A stretch of 64,000 nucleotides of DNA from Tetrahymena thermophila SB210 (GCF_000189635.1 NW_002476443.1:1752-65751); one strand, 5' to 3'. Shown: positions 26,179-39,413, counted from the first letter of the stretch. Notes: generated from the sequence alone by a model not told the origin. Program-made: numbers and translations.

Positions 26179-27346
26179 TCATCTTAAATCACGTTTCAAA
26201 CTTCTGATATTCTTTAACTACACTATTTCTGTGCCTAAATCTTTTGCAACATATGCACCAATACTATTATACCTTAAATATAAGAATAAATTATGAATTA
26301 AGAAAGTAAATTTAGAGTAGAAGGGATTCTAAATAAAGATTGCTGCTTTTGTTAGTATTTTAGTTTTTTTTTGAAGTAGTAAGTAAACAAATTGATTATT
26401 TTTTAGTTAAGTAGTAAGTATGTATGTTTTAAATTAGTAATCTAATAAATAATAAATAAATAAATAACTAAGCAACTGACTTAGTTAGCTAATCACTAGG
26501 GAAAAGTGTAAATCAGCAAATAAACAATTTTTTGTATATTTCTTGCTTTAATAATATAATATTAATCAATAAGGTAGGTTATAACTTTAAATAAGTGTTA
26601 AAATTGTGATATTGTTGCACTATACTATTCCTGTGCCTAATTCCTTTGCTCCCTTCTTTATAAAAATTTAATATATAATAATAGTTATAAAATAATATTT
26701 TAATATGCAATTCTGAGTGTATGCTACATGTGTAAATAAATTTCATTCATCACTAATATTATTTCCACTTTAAATATTAGAATAAATAATCTATTAAGTA
26801 AATAAATTTTGGAGAAAAAGGATTACATTAAGTATTCAAAATAAATAAATAACTAACTAACGAAGTGACTTAATTAGCTAATCACTAAACTAAAAGAGTA
26901 AATCAACAAAATAATCAATTTTTCTATATTTCTTGCTTTAGCAATCATTAAATAAAATTTATACACTAAATCAAGTGTTAAAATTGTGATATTCTTGCAC
27001 TATGCTATTCCTGTATCTTAAACTTTTGCATTTTCAACACAAATACTATTTAAGCTTTGAACATAATAATAAATAGTGAAGTACGAAAATAAATTTGTAA
27101 GAAAAAGGATTTTATAAAAAGTTTACTGCCTTTGTTAGTATTTTAGTCTGTTTTTGAAAGAGTAAAGAAACAAATTGATTATTTTTTAGTTTAATAGCAA
27201 AATAATCAATTTTTTCTATATTTATTACTTTATTAATCAATAAATTAAGTTTTTACTTAAAATAAAGTGCCAAACTTGTGATATTCTTTCACTATGATAT
27301 TCCGTACCTAAATCAATATAAGAATAAATAAATAATAAATTAAAAA
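26179..27346 (-). pseudogene. decaying LRR exons between C and B
   Basis: Four recognisable array-A1-type LRR exons on the minus strand at different stages of decay. The one ending at 27257 has lost its first half. 27054-26965 is an intact 90-nt open exon (LNSI at its start, TLDLV at its end). The one at about 26755-26586 is split by about 95 nt of unrelated sequence. 26272-26183 is open, but its donor GT has become AT, so the frame runs directly into TGA at 26181-26179. The set may be the tail of a lost unit or of an extended gene C. It shows that the family is losing as well as gaining repeats. Confidence 0.7.
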
Positions 27347-27499
27347 ATTAAATTTGGAGGAGAGATTTTTATTAAAAGAGTACTATTTATTTTTGTTAGA
27401 ATCTTAGCTTGTTATTGAAGGAGTAAGTAAACAAATTAATTTTTTTTAATTAAGTGTAAGTATGTAAACAAGTATGTATATAAATAAATAAGCAATATA

Positions 27500-27500
27500 A

Positions 27501-27567
<67 letters not shown>

Positions 27568-27570
27568 ATA
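27500..27570. repeat. (TAAA)n microsatellite
   Basis: About 18 perfect copies of TAAA in the spacer behind gene C. Confidence 0.95.
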
Positions 27571-28445
27571 GCTAGAGTGAAATGCCTATTTAATTTATAA
27601 AAGGCCAAATATAATATATCTTAATTACATATTAAATAATGCTAAATAAGCTTAAAGCAGCCTTATTTTTGTGTTTTTAGAAAGTTTAACACTCAAAATT
27701 AAAAATTTGAAATAATATATACTATTTATAGTTATAATATGTCATTTTTTTAAAAAAGATAAATATTGAAAAAATTTTTAGGACAAACTGGTATTTTGTT
27801 ATTAAAAATCAAATATACTGTCTATGTATTTAAAATAAAAATTAGGTTTCATTTATTACAAAATATCCAAATTTATTTAAAAATGTATAAAATTTAAAAA
27901 TAATTATTTATTTATATGAATATATTTTTGCTAAATAATTTCTATGTCATTTTATAAAGAATTATCCATATTTATTAATTATATTCATTATTTATAATGT
28001 TTTTCACGAAGCTTAATTATGTTATTTAATCACATTCAATTAAATTTACTAAAAAATAAAATATTTTAATTTTAATTAATTAGTATATTTGAGTCCATCA
28101 CAAATCTATCTTAATCTTATTTATAAATATAAATATTTTAATTATTTTATAATCTTATCAATTTTACTTTTATTTCTTATTTTTTTAATTGATCTCTTAA
28201 TATTTATTTGAATTATTCTTCTGATTGAGAAATCTTATTGCCTCTATAAGTTTTTATATATTAAATGTATCTTTATCAAACAATGTGTTTTAAATATATT
28301 TAATAAAACCATTTTTTGTATATTAAAATTATTATATTAGATTTATTTGTAAATAAATAAGCTAATCAGTGAAAAATGTAAATCAACAAAATAATCAATT
28401 TTTTCAAAATTTCTTGCTTTATCAATCGATAAATTAAGTTTTTAC
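27571..28445 (-). other. 3' flank of gene C and its likely terminal exon
   Basis: Similar to 5160-5800 behind gene A. In A the terminal exon begins after AG at 5732-5731. At the matching site in C (28319-28318) the dinucleotide reads AC, so this acceptor is lost. A nearby TTATAG could serve instead. The frame matching A meets a TGA earlier than in A. The true C-terminus of gene C is therefore unresolved from sequence alone. Confidence 0.5.
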
Positions 28446-31225
28446 CTTAAATCAAGTGTCAAACTTGTGATATTCTTACACTACGCTATTCCTATGCCTA
28501 AATCTTTTGCACCCTCATCACCAATACTATTACCACTTTAAATATAAGAATAAATAATGAATTAAGAAAATAAATTTGGAGGAGAAAGGATTGTAAAAAA
28601 AGATTGTTGCTTTTGTTAGTATCTTCGTTTGTTTTTGAAGGAGTAAGTAAGTAAGTAAGTAAGTAATTAAGTTAACAAATTGATTATTTTTTAGTTGAGG
28701 AGTAAGTAAGTAAGTTATTAAAAAAGCAATCTATCTAATAAAAAAATAAATAACTAACTCTAACTTGCTTACTAACAAAGTGACTTAATTAGCTAATCAC
28801 TAAGTGAAAAGCGTAAATCAACAAAATAATCAATTTTTTCAAAATTTCTGGCTTTATCAATCGATAAAATAAGTTTTTACTATAAATCAAGTGTCAAACT
28901 TGTGATATTCTTGCACTACGCTATTCTTGTGTCTAAATCTTTTGCACCCTATGCACCAATACTATTCCAACTTTAAATATAAGAATAAATAATGAATTAA
29001 GAAAATAAATTTGGAGGAGAAAAGATTGTAAAAAAGAATGTTGCTTTTGTTAGTATCTTCGTTTGTTTTTGAAGGAGTAAGTAAGTAAGTAATTAAGTTA
29101 ACAAATTGATTATTTTTTAGTTGAGGAGTAAGTAAGTAAGTTATTAAAAAAGCAATCTATCTAATAAAAAAATAAATAATTAACTCTAACTTGCTTACTA
29201 ACGAAGTGATATTAATTAGCTAATCACTAAGTGAAAAGCGTAAATCAACAAAATAATCAATTTTTTCAATATTTCTTGCTTTATCAATCGATAAATTAAG
29301 TTTTTACTTTAAAATAAGTGTCAAACTTGTGATATTCTTGCACTACGCTATTCCTGTGCCTAAATCTTTTGCACCCTCATCACCAATACCATTCCACCTT
29401 TAAATATAAGAATAAATAATGAATTAAGAAAATAAATTTGGAGGAGAAAGGATTGTAAAAAAAGATTGTTGCTTTTGTTAGTATCTTCGTTTGTTTTTGA
29501 AGGAGTAAGTAAGTAAGTAATTAAGTTAACAAATTGATTATTTTTTAGCTGAGGAGTAAGTAAGTAAGTAAGTAAATTATTAAAAAAGCAATCTATCTAA
29601 TAAAAAAATAAATAACTAACTCTAACTTGCTTACTAACGAAGTGACTTAATTAGCTAATCACTAAGTGAAAAGCGTAAATTAACAAAATAATCAATTTTT
29701 TCAAAATTTATTGCTTTATCAATCCATAAATTAAGTTTTTACTATAAATGAAGTGTCAAACTTGTGATATTCTTGCACTACGCTATTCCTGTGCCTAAAT
29801 CTTTTGCACCCTATGCACCAATAGTATTACGTCTTTAAATATAAGAATAAATAATGAATTGAGAAAATAAATTTGGAGGAGAAAGGATTGTAAAAAAGAT
29901 TGTTGCTTTTGTTAATATCTTCGTTTGTTTTTGAAGAGTAAGTAAGTAAGTAAGTAATTAAGTTAACAAATTGATTATTTTTTAGTTGAGGAGTAAGTAA
30001 GTAAGTTATTAAAAAAGCAATCTATCTAATAAAAAAATAAATAACTAACTCTAACTTGCTTACTAACGAAGTGACTTAATTAGCTAATCACTAAGTGAAA
30101 AGCGTAAATCAACAAAATAATCAATTTTTTCAAAATTTCTTGCTTTATCAATCGATAAATTAAGTTTTTACTATAAATCAAGTGTCAAACTTGTGATATT
30201 CTTGCACTAAGCTATTCCTGTGCCTAAATCTTTTGCACCCTATGCACCAATACTATTCTAACTTTAAATATAAGAATAAATAATGAATTAAGAAAATAAA
30301 TTTGGAGGAGAAAGGATTGTAAAAAAGAATGTTGCTTTTGTTAGTATCTTCGTTTGTTTTTGAAGGAGTAAGTAAGTAAGTAATTAAGTTAACAAATTGA
30401 TTATTTTTTAGTTGAGGAGTAAGTAAGTAAGTTATTAAAAAAGCAATCTATCTAATAAAAAAATAAATAATTAACTCTAACTTGCTTACTAACGAAGTGA
30501 TATTAATTAGCTAATCACTAAGTGAAAAGCGTAAATCAACAAAATAATCAATTTTTTCAATATTTCTTGCTTTATCAATCCATAAATTAAGTTTTTACTA
30601 TAAATGAAGTGTCAAACTTGTGATATTCTTGCACTATGCTATTCCTGAGCCTAAATCTTTTGCACCCTATGCACCAATAGTATTACAGCTTTAAATATAA
30701 GAATAAATAATGAATTAAGAAAATAAATTTGGAGGAGAAAGGATTGTAAAAAAGATTGTTGCTTTTGTTAGTATCTTCGTTTGTTTTTGAAGGAGTAAGT
30801 AAGTAAGTAAGTAATTAAGTTAACAAATTGATTATTTTTTAGTTGAGGAGTAAGTAAGTAAGTTATTAAAAAAGCAATCTATCTAATAAAAAAATAAATA
30901 ATTAACTCTAACTTGCTTACTAACGAAGTGATATTAATTAGCTAATCACTAAGTGAAAAGCGTAAATCAACAAAATAATCAATTTTTTCAATATTTCTTG
31001 CTTTATCAATCCATAAATTAAGTTTTTACTATAAATGAAGTGTCAAACTTGTGAAATTCTTGCACTACGCTATTCCTGAGCCTAAATCTTTTGCACCCTA
31101 TGCACCAATAGTATTACGGCTTTAAATATAAGAAGAAATAATGAATTAAGAAAATAAACTTGGAGGAGAAAGGATTGTAAAAAAAGATTGTTGCTTTTGT
31201 TAGTATCTTCGTTTGTTTTTGAAGG

Positions 31226-31258
<33 letters not shown>

Positions 31259-31668
31259 TTAAGTTAACAAATTGATTATTTTTTAGTTGAGGAGTAAGTA
31301 AGTAAGTTATTAAAAAAGCAATCTATCTAATAAAAAAATAAATAACTAACTCTAACTTGCTTACTAATGAAGTGATATTAATTAGCTAATCACTAAGTGA
31401 AAAGCGTAAATCAACAAAATAATCAATTTTTTCAAAATTTCTTGCTTTATCAATCGATAAATTAAGTTTTTACCTTAAATTAAGTGTCAAACTTGTGATA
31501 TTCTTGCATTACACTATTCCTGTGCCTAAATCTTTTGCACCCTCATCACCAATACTATTTTCACTTTAAATATAAGAATAAATAATGAATTAAGAAAATA
31601 AATTTGGAGGAGAAAGGATTGTAAAAAAGATTGTTGCTTTTGTTAGTATCTTCGTTTGTTTTTGAAGG

Positions 31669-31729
<61 letters not shown>

Positions 31730-34108
31730 TTAAGTTAACAAATTGATTATTTTGTAGTTGAGGAGTAAGTAAGTTATTAAAAAAGCAATCTATCTAATAA
31801 AAAAATAAATAACTAACTCTAACTTGCTTACTAACGAAGTGACTTAATTAGCTAATCACTAAGTGAAAAGCGCAAATCAACAAAATAATCAATTTTTTCA
31901 AAATTTCTTGCTTTATCAATCCATAAATTAAGTTTTTACTATAAATCAAGTGTCAAACTTGTGATATTCTTGCACTACGCTATTCCTGAGCCTAAATCTT
32001 TTGCACCCTATGCACCAATACTATTCTACCTTTAAATATAAGAATAAATAATGAATTAAGAAAATAAATTTGGAGGAGAAAGGATTGTAAAAAAGAATGT
32101 TGCTTTTGTTAGTATCTTCGTTTGTTTTTGAAGGAGTAAGTAAGTAAGTAATTAAGTTAACAAATTGATTATTTTTTAGTTGAGGAGTAAGTAAGTAAGT
32201 TATTAAAAAAGCAATCTATCTAATAAAAAAATAAATAATTAACTCTAACTTGCTTACTAACGAAGTGATATTAATTAGCTAATCACTAAGTGAAAAGCGT
32301 AAATCAACAAAATAATCAATTTTTTCAATATTTCTTGCTTTATCAATCCATAAATTAAGTTTTTACTATAAATGAAGTGTCAAACTTGTGATATTCTTGC
32401 ACTAAGCTATTCCTGAGCCTAAATCTTTTGCACCCTATGCACCAATAGTATTACGGCTTTAAATATAAGAAGAAATAATGAATTAAGAAAATAAACTTGG
32501 AGGAGAAAGGATTGTAAAAAAAGATTGTTGCTTTTGTTAGTATCTTCGTTTGTTTTTGAAGGAGTAAGTAAGTAAGTAAGTAATTAAGTTAACAAATTGA
32601 TTATTTTTTAGTTGAGGAGTAAGTAAGTAAGTTATTAAAAAAGCAATCTATCTAATAAAAAAATAAATAACTAACTCTAACTTGCTTACTAATGAAGTGA
32701 TATTAATTAGCTAATCACTAAGTGAAAAGCGTAAATCAACAAAATAATCAATTTTTTCAAAATTTCTTGCTTTATCAATCGATAAATTAAGTTTTTACCT
32801 TAAATTAAGTGTCAAACTTGTGATATTCTTGCATTACACTATTCCTGTGCCTAAATCTTTTGCACCCTCATCACCAATACTATTTTCACTTTAAATATAA
32901 GAATAAATAATGAATTAAGAAAATAAATTTGGAGGAGAAAGGATTGTAAAAAAAGATTGTTGCTTTTGTTAGTATCTTCGTTTGTTTTTGAAGGAGTAAG
33001 TAAGTAAGTAATTAAGTTAACAAATTGATTATTTTGTAGTTGAGGAGAAAGTAAGTAAATTATTAAAAAAGCATTCTATCTAATAAAAAAATAAATAACT
33101 AACTCTAACTTGCTTACTAACGAAGTGACTTAATTAGCTAATCACTAAGTGAAAAGCGTAAATCAACAAAATAACCAATTTTTTCAATATTTGTTGCTTT
33201 ATCAATCGATAAATTAAGTTTTTACTTTAAATTAAGTGTCAAACTTGTGATATTCTTGCACTACGCTATTTCTGTGCCTAAATCTTTTGCACCCTATGCA
33301 CCAATTCTATTATTGCTTTAAATATAAGAATAAATAATGAATTAAGAAAATAAATTTGGAGGAGAAAGGATTGTAAAAAAGATTGTTGCTTTTGTTAGTA
33401 TCTTCGTTTGTTTTTGAAGGATTAAGTAAGTAAGTTATTAAAAAAGCAATCTATCTAATAAAAAAATAAATAACTAATTCTAACTTGCTTACTAACGAAG
33501 TGACTTAATTAGCTAATCACTAAGTGAAAAGCGTAAATCAACAAAATAATCAATTTTTTCATAATTTCTTGCTTTATCAATCGATAAATTAAGTTTTTAC
33601 CTTAAATCAAGTGTCAAACTTGTGATATTCTTGCACTACGCTATTCCTGTGCCTAAATCTTTTGCACCCTATGCACCAATACTATTACCACTTTAAATAT
33701 AAGAAGAAATAATGAATTAAGAAATTTGGAGGAGAAAGGATTGTAAAAAAAGATTGTTGCTTTTGTTAGTATCTTCGTTTGTTTTTCAAGGAGTAAGTAA
33801 GTAATTAAGTTATCAAATTGATTATTTTATAGTTGAGGAGTAAGTAAGTAAGTTATTAAAAAGGCAATCTATCTAATAAAAAAATAAATAACTAACTCTA
33901 ACTTGCTTACTAACGAAGTGACTTAATTAGCTAATCACTAAGTGAAAAGCGTAAATCAACAAAATAATCAATTTTTTCAAAATTTCTTGCTTTATCAATC
34001 GATAAATTAAGTTTTTACTATAAATTAAGTGTCAAACTTGTGATATTCTTGCACTACGCTATTCCTGTGCCTAAATCTTTTGCACCCTATGCACGAATTA
34101 TATTATAG
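28446..34108 (-). repeat. LRR exon array of gene C: 14 tandem exon-intron units
   Basis: Exons 34108-34019, 33690-33601, 33315-33226, 32888-32799, 32456-32367, 32029-31940, 31563-31474, 31119-31030, 30688-30599, 30261-30172, 29832-29743, 29397-29308, 28970-28881, 28535-28446, each 90 nt between AG and GTAAAAAC. Units are nearly identical in exon and intron apart from (GTAA)n length and a few codons at the exon edges. Variant patterns repeat in blocks: exons 31119 and 32456 share AGAAGAAAT and AAACTTGGAGG in the neighbouring intron, and exons 31563 and 32888 share CATTACACTATTCC. This shows recent duplication of multi-unit blocks. Confidence 0.9.
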
Positions 34109-37100
34109 CTTTAAATATAAGAATAAATAATGAATTAAGAAAATAAATTTGGAGGAGAAAGGATTGTAAAAAAAGATTGTTGCTTTTGTTAGTATCTTCG
34201 TTTGTTTTTGAAAGAGTAAGTAAGTAAGTAATTAAGTTAACAAATTGATTATTTTTTAGTTGAGGAGTAAAAAAAAAAAATTGTTGCTTTTGTTAATATT
34301 TTAATTTGTTTTTGAAGGAGTAAAAATAATTAAAAACATGAAATTGATAATTCATTTACTTTATAAGTAGCATTAAAGTAAAAATTAAAAAATACTTAAT
34401 TCTATTAAATATATATGAATAATTTATAATGAATTTATAAATAAATCTTAAATAGAAAATAAGCAATTTTATAGATATTTAAAATTCCATGAACAATTCA
34501 CTGGTTAACAAAAAAATGAATCTTAAATTTTATGAATTATACTCAATTATCAGAATGAATTATATTTTTATTTCCATTTTTTCTTTTATTTTTAATTTTA
34601 TCTTTAATTTTTTTATTAATATAAAAAAAATAATCATTTTTTATATATTGCTAATCCAGGTATTTAAATTTGAAGACTAAGTAGCCTTATTGCTTTTTTT
34701 ATTTAAATTTGTCAAAATTTATCAGATCTACTTGTGATTTTATTAAAAAGAAAGGCCTTTTAATTTTTTATGAAAAACTAATTTTTTGCTATAAAAAGAG
34801 CTAAAAAATTTTCAAAAATACATTTTTTCTCTTTTGATATTAGAATTTTACCATTATTTAAAAAATTAAGTTAGTAAATATAAATATAATTAATTTACTT
34901 ACTTTAATAAACTAATTTTTAAGGAGAAAAGATTATCAATAAAATAGTTTTAAAAAGTGTAAAATTAATCATTAATAAAATATTAAAAACCTAAATTAAA
35001 ATGAAAATATTACCTTAAATTTATTGTGACAATATTGTAATCTTAAGCTTTGCTCAAATCCTCTAAAGAACTAATTTCTATAGTGGAATTTTGCTCTATT
35101 TTTTTATCATTTTGCATCAAAAGAGTTTTTTGTAAAATTTATTTCATTTCTTTTGAATTAGTTAAGAATTTTGTATCGCTTTATTCAACAATATCATACA
35201 GAGATGCCCTTTAACTACTATCAGAAACAACAAGAAGGTTAATAAACTTATAAATTTCTGAATTTTTGTTAATTTTAATCTTAGATTTTTCGAAAGGCTT
35301 ATCTAACTGCTTTTTTGTCATTAATAAGAAAGTAAAAGGTGCATTTTTCTTCAGATCTTAATAATTATCTAAGAAAACTAGTAATAATCCTACTGAATAT
35401 GAATCAGACTAAAATAAGAAATTAATTTAAAATTAACATTTTTATAAAAAAATTACTTTCTTTGAATAAATCTTAAGTTCATTATCCTATTTATTTAGTA
35501 TTTCAGGTGCTGAATATCCTAAATTACCTATGCTCTGTATATAAAGTTATTTTTAATATTTAATATATATAAAATTAAAATTCTACTTCTATAGCTTGAA
35601 TTGAATCTTTATTATCTGGAATCTAAGCAGATAAGCCGAAATCACCTTAAAATTAAAAGATAATGAAAAATAATTTATGCATAAAAATAGTTTACATAAT
35701 TTTATTTCTGGTTATTTTCCATCTAAATAAACCAAAAAATTTTCTGGTTTAATATCTCTATGAATGATATTAAATGAGTGAATATAATTAACAGAATCTA
35801 TAATTTAGATCGCTATTTAGTATTTATCATCATCGTTAAATTATCCATCTTTGTTTTATCTATCAAGATATTCATCTAATGAACCTTTTACAAAATAAAC
35901 AGTAAAATGTAATCAAATATATCATTTTTATACTAAAAATTTTTCAAAATAATAAAAGTATAATAATTATTTTTGTTAAAAAAAAATATTTATTTTTACA
36001 GTTTAAAAATTAAATTTTTTATTTTTTTTTAAATTTAAAAAATAAATTAAATTCTTTTTTATAAAAAAATATTTTTATTCATTTGTTTATTTATTAAAAA
36101 TTGGGTTTTATATGATAAAAATATCTTCATAAGTAATTAATTGAAACCTAAATTAAAATAAATATTAAGAATTTAATAAATTACATGAGCATTTTTCTAA
36201 TTCGAAGACTGAGTATCTGTCAGGTCCTATTTTATTCTCTATTACATAGCTATCATAAAGCTATACGACTAGTGGCTCTTTTAATTTCTACATAATACTA
36301 ATTTCATTTTAGATATGTTATTCATCTTCTATTTTTTGTATTTTTAACACTATTTCTTTTTTATCAAGTTTAGCTTTTTTAGTAGCTAATACCATTCCAA
36401 AGCTTCCAAAGCTTAGAATTTGAAAATTATTAGTATATTTTTTATTTTCATAGAGACTTTTCAGCAGATTAGATAATACTTCCACTTTTGTAAATTGTGC
36501 TTGAAAATCTTTTTGTATAATTTTGTCATTGGTGTTCTCTAGAATAAACTTAGCTTACTCGTCGAATTAATTTTGCTTTAAATTAATTATTTTTTAATTT
36601 ACATTTAATTTATAACTTTTTATAAAAATTTAAGCTAAAAATGATTACTGTTTGTTTTTGCAGTTGATTAATTTTTTCAAATATTTACTGTGCCTATCTA
36701 GGTATTTATTCCTTTTATTTTATAACAAATAAAATTCAAATATTCCAAAAATAAAATCAATTTTTTTTATTTTGAGAGATTAATGTAATAAAAAAATTTA
36801 TTATAAAATAAAACTTCTTTTTATATTAACTATTGAGGAAAATAACAATTTACATCAATAAAAAGAAATAATAAGTTTATTATATCATTTTCATAAATTT
36901 TATTTGATAGCTTAAAAATGATGTGTTGTTTTACATTTAAAAGTAAAAAATTTTGTTGCAGATAAGCTATTCTTTTTTTATTAAACTCTTAAAATTATTT
37001 TTATGTTATCAGATTTGTTAGGAAAATATAAAATATTTTGTTTTAAATTCTTTTTAATGATATTTTTAAGAGTTTCTATAAAATTTAATTTATTTTAGGA

Positions 37101-39413
37101 AACATTTAAAATTAACTTTTTAATAAGCTTAAATTTTGAGTAAATTAATTTTAAAATAATATATTTATTACCTCTAGTATCATAGAAGTCAATACAAATT
37201 TCAATGGTTAACCATGCATTTCGATAAGCTAAGATAGTAATTCTCCTGTTGTAGTCCTGTCTAAATACCAAGGTTTTAAGCATATTTTAGCTATTTTGTA
37301 AATATTAGAATTCTAATCTATCTAATATTTTTCTTTAGGTATTTCTTCTCCATTAAATAGATAATTTTTTGTTTTAGTATCTATCCAATTCTCATTTAGA
37401 GTTTTGAGATTGTCAAGCTCTAATAAAACGAGTCCTAGTGAAAAGAGATCTGACTATTTAATGTAAATAAACTTTAAAAAATAATATAACACTATTATTA
37501 AAAACCTGAATTCTAGATTGTCCTGCTTCCACTTCTGGAGCAAAATATGCATCAGTTCCTTTCTGAAAATTATAAAAAATATTGAAACCAATTAAAATAA
37601 TAATTAATTTTTTAACCTTAGACATGAAGCTTTTTGATTTAGACACAGCTGATGCAAAGCCAAGATCACCTGAATTTAAAAAATATTTATTAAATATTAA
37701 ATAATATAAAAATAATTATATACAAAGTTTGATTGAGAAACCATATTCCTTAGAGGCGCAAACAAGGAAATTTTAAGGTTTAATATCCCTGTGCATAATA
37801 TTTTTAACATGAAGGTTATTCAACCCTTCTATCATTTGAATGGCTATTATTTCCTTCATCTCTTTCGGAGGTGGAACTTATTATTTTCTGAGGAAATCAA
37901 AGAGTTATTTGAGATTATCTTGTTAATTATAAAATTAAATTAGTTTTATGTTTAAATTTTAATTAAAAAAATGTTTGTTTTAAAATTTTTAAATTATTTA
38001 TTTTTAATTTATTTGCAAATATTTTTTATTTTTTAAAAACTTAGAGAGGAAAATAAAAATTTTGAAATGGGATTTATTCATTTATTTATTAATAAAAGTT
38101 TTGAGTTAAATAATTTATTAATAATATTGCTTTTTAAACCTATATTATAAAAAATAAAGGATTATTTTATAGTAATTTATTTTAGAATTTATCTTATCTA
38201 TTTAACTAAATATTTAATATTTTTAGAAATTATTTATTTCAACACATTTAAGTAAGTTTAATATTAATTTAAATTTGTTCAAGTGGATTACTTATACTAT
38301 TAAAGTTGTTTAATTTTAGTCTCTCATGAGAAATTTATATAGTTTACTCATAATAATTTTTATTGAAATAATTTATATTTTTTTCAGTTATTAATATCTT
38401 TATATCTTTTAAATATTTATTTTTGAATTTAAGTTAAAAAAAATTTTGGAGGATAGTTAAAATAATTAATTTTTTAGGTAATAATTAATTTAATTTTTAA
38501 ATCAAATAACATTTTTAATTTATTATATTATAAATAAATTAAAAATATTTATGAAAATTGTTTATTAAAAAATTAAATTGTTATATTGGGTAAATAGATT
38601 ATAAAATTTTGATGAATTAATCTTCTAGAAAGTTTAATTAAGAAATCTTACAAAATTTGATTAAAATAAATGAAAAAGTCTTAATAGTGGGGAATCCTAA
38701 AAAATTAATTAAAATTAACATTTTTATATTAAATTAAATAATTTCTATTATATTTTCTAAATTAATTAAATCTGCTTAGCGCAAATCTAATTTTTTTAAA
38801 TTAACTATCTAAATCAAAAAAAGACTTAGAAAAAAAAATAAAATTACCTATTTTTAAAATGGTGATGCGTAAGCTAGGTCAGGTTAATAAAAAGTATAAA
38901 TATATCTTATTTTATGTATTTTTACACGTTTCTTAAAAAATGAAAAAAAAAAATGGATGAAAAATTTATGGTTTTTTTACTCTCGCAAAGCTCCATTTCC
39001 ATTACAAAGTAAGATTTGTTTTCAGTTTAAACGATAATTTTGTTTCCATCATCATCTTCATCATCATATTCTTCCATTAAATAGAAGCAATCATAGACAT
39101 TTACTAAACATTCTGATTGGCTAAACTTTTGAAGCATTTCATACTCCTTTTTCATAGATTCGATACCAGCTTTGTCCTCTTTGTTGGAACTCCCTAAGAA
39201 TTTGAGAGCTACTTGGCGATTTTGTTAAGAGTTCTAAGCCTTTAAGACAAGAGCATAAGCGCCACTGCTTAAGTACTCAAAATTTTTGAAGTGTTTTTTC
39301 TAGCTGAACATTAACTTGATCAATTCCTTAATTGATGCATTTTGAATTTAGCAATCTTTTGATACTTTGCTTGAGATAATTTCGACTAACTATCTTTGAA
39401 CTTTCATAGACAT
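28446..39413 (-). CDS. tandem double protein kinase with 14 LRRs (gene C)
   Basis: Minus-strand paralog of gene A with the same exon plan. Exon 1 is 39413-38981 (433 nt, start MSMKVQRQL); exon 11 is 35408-35014 (395 nt, identical length to A), ending NIVTINLR at a phase-2 donor. Kinase 1 keeps HRDIKPQN-type loop, DLG, GTDAYFAPEV and SDLFSLG. Kinase 2 keeps LSFGSFGMV, HRDIKPEN, CDFG, a SAPE exon and SDSYSVG. No in-frame TGA was found in the exons checked. Fourteen LRR exons follow (34108 to 28446), all exactly 90 nt and phase 2. The terminal exon lies beyond 28446 and is uncertain, so the 3' coordinate is a minimum. Probably a cytosolic kinase whose LRR solenoid binds a partner. No signal or membrane segment seen. 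Confidence 0.82.
31669..31729. repeat. long (GTAA)n tract in an LRR intron
   Basis: About 15 copies of GTAA; other introns of the array have 2-8. On the transcript it reads (TTAC)n. Length variation between otherwise identical introns indicates replication slippage. Confidence 0.95.
34109..35013 (-). other. intron joining kinase part to LRR array in gene C
   Basis: About 0.9 kb between exon 11 and the first LRR exon. Includes a partial array-type intron near 34270-34320. A 63-residue standard-code ORF on the plus strand at 34489 has no support and is ignored. Confidence 0.6.

Noticed and set aside
5800-34300. CRISPR-like regular repeats with variable parts
   Set aside because: Eukaryotic code and splicing, repeat length 90 nt with homologous spacers; not a CRISPR array.
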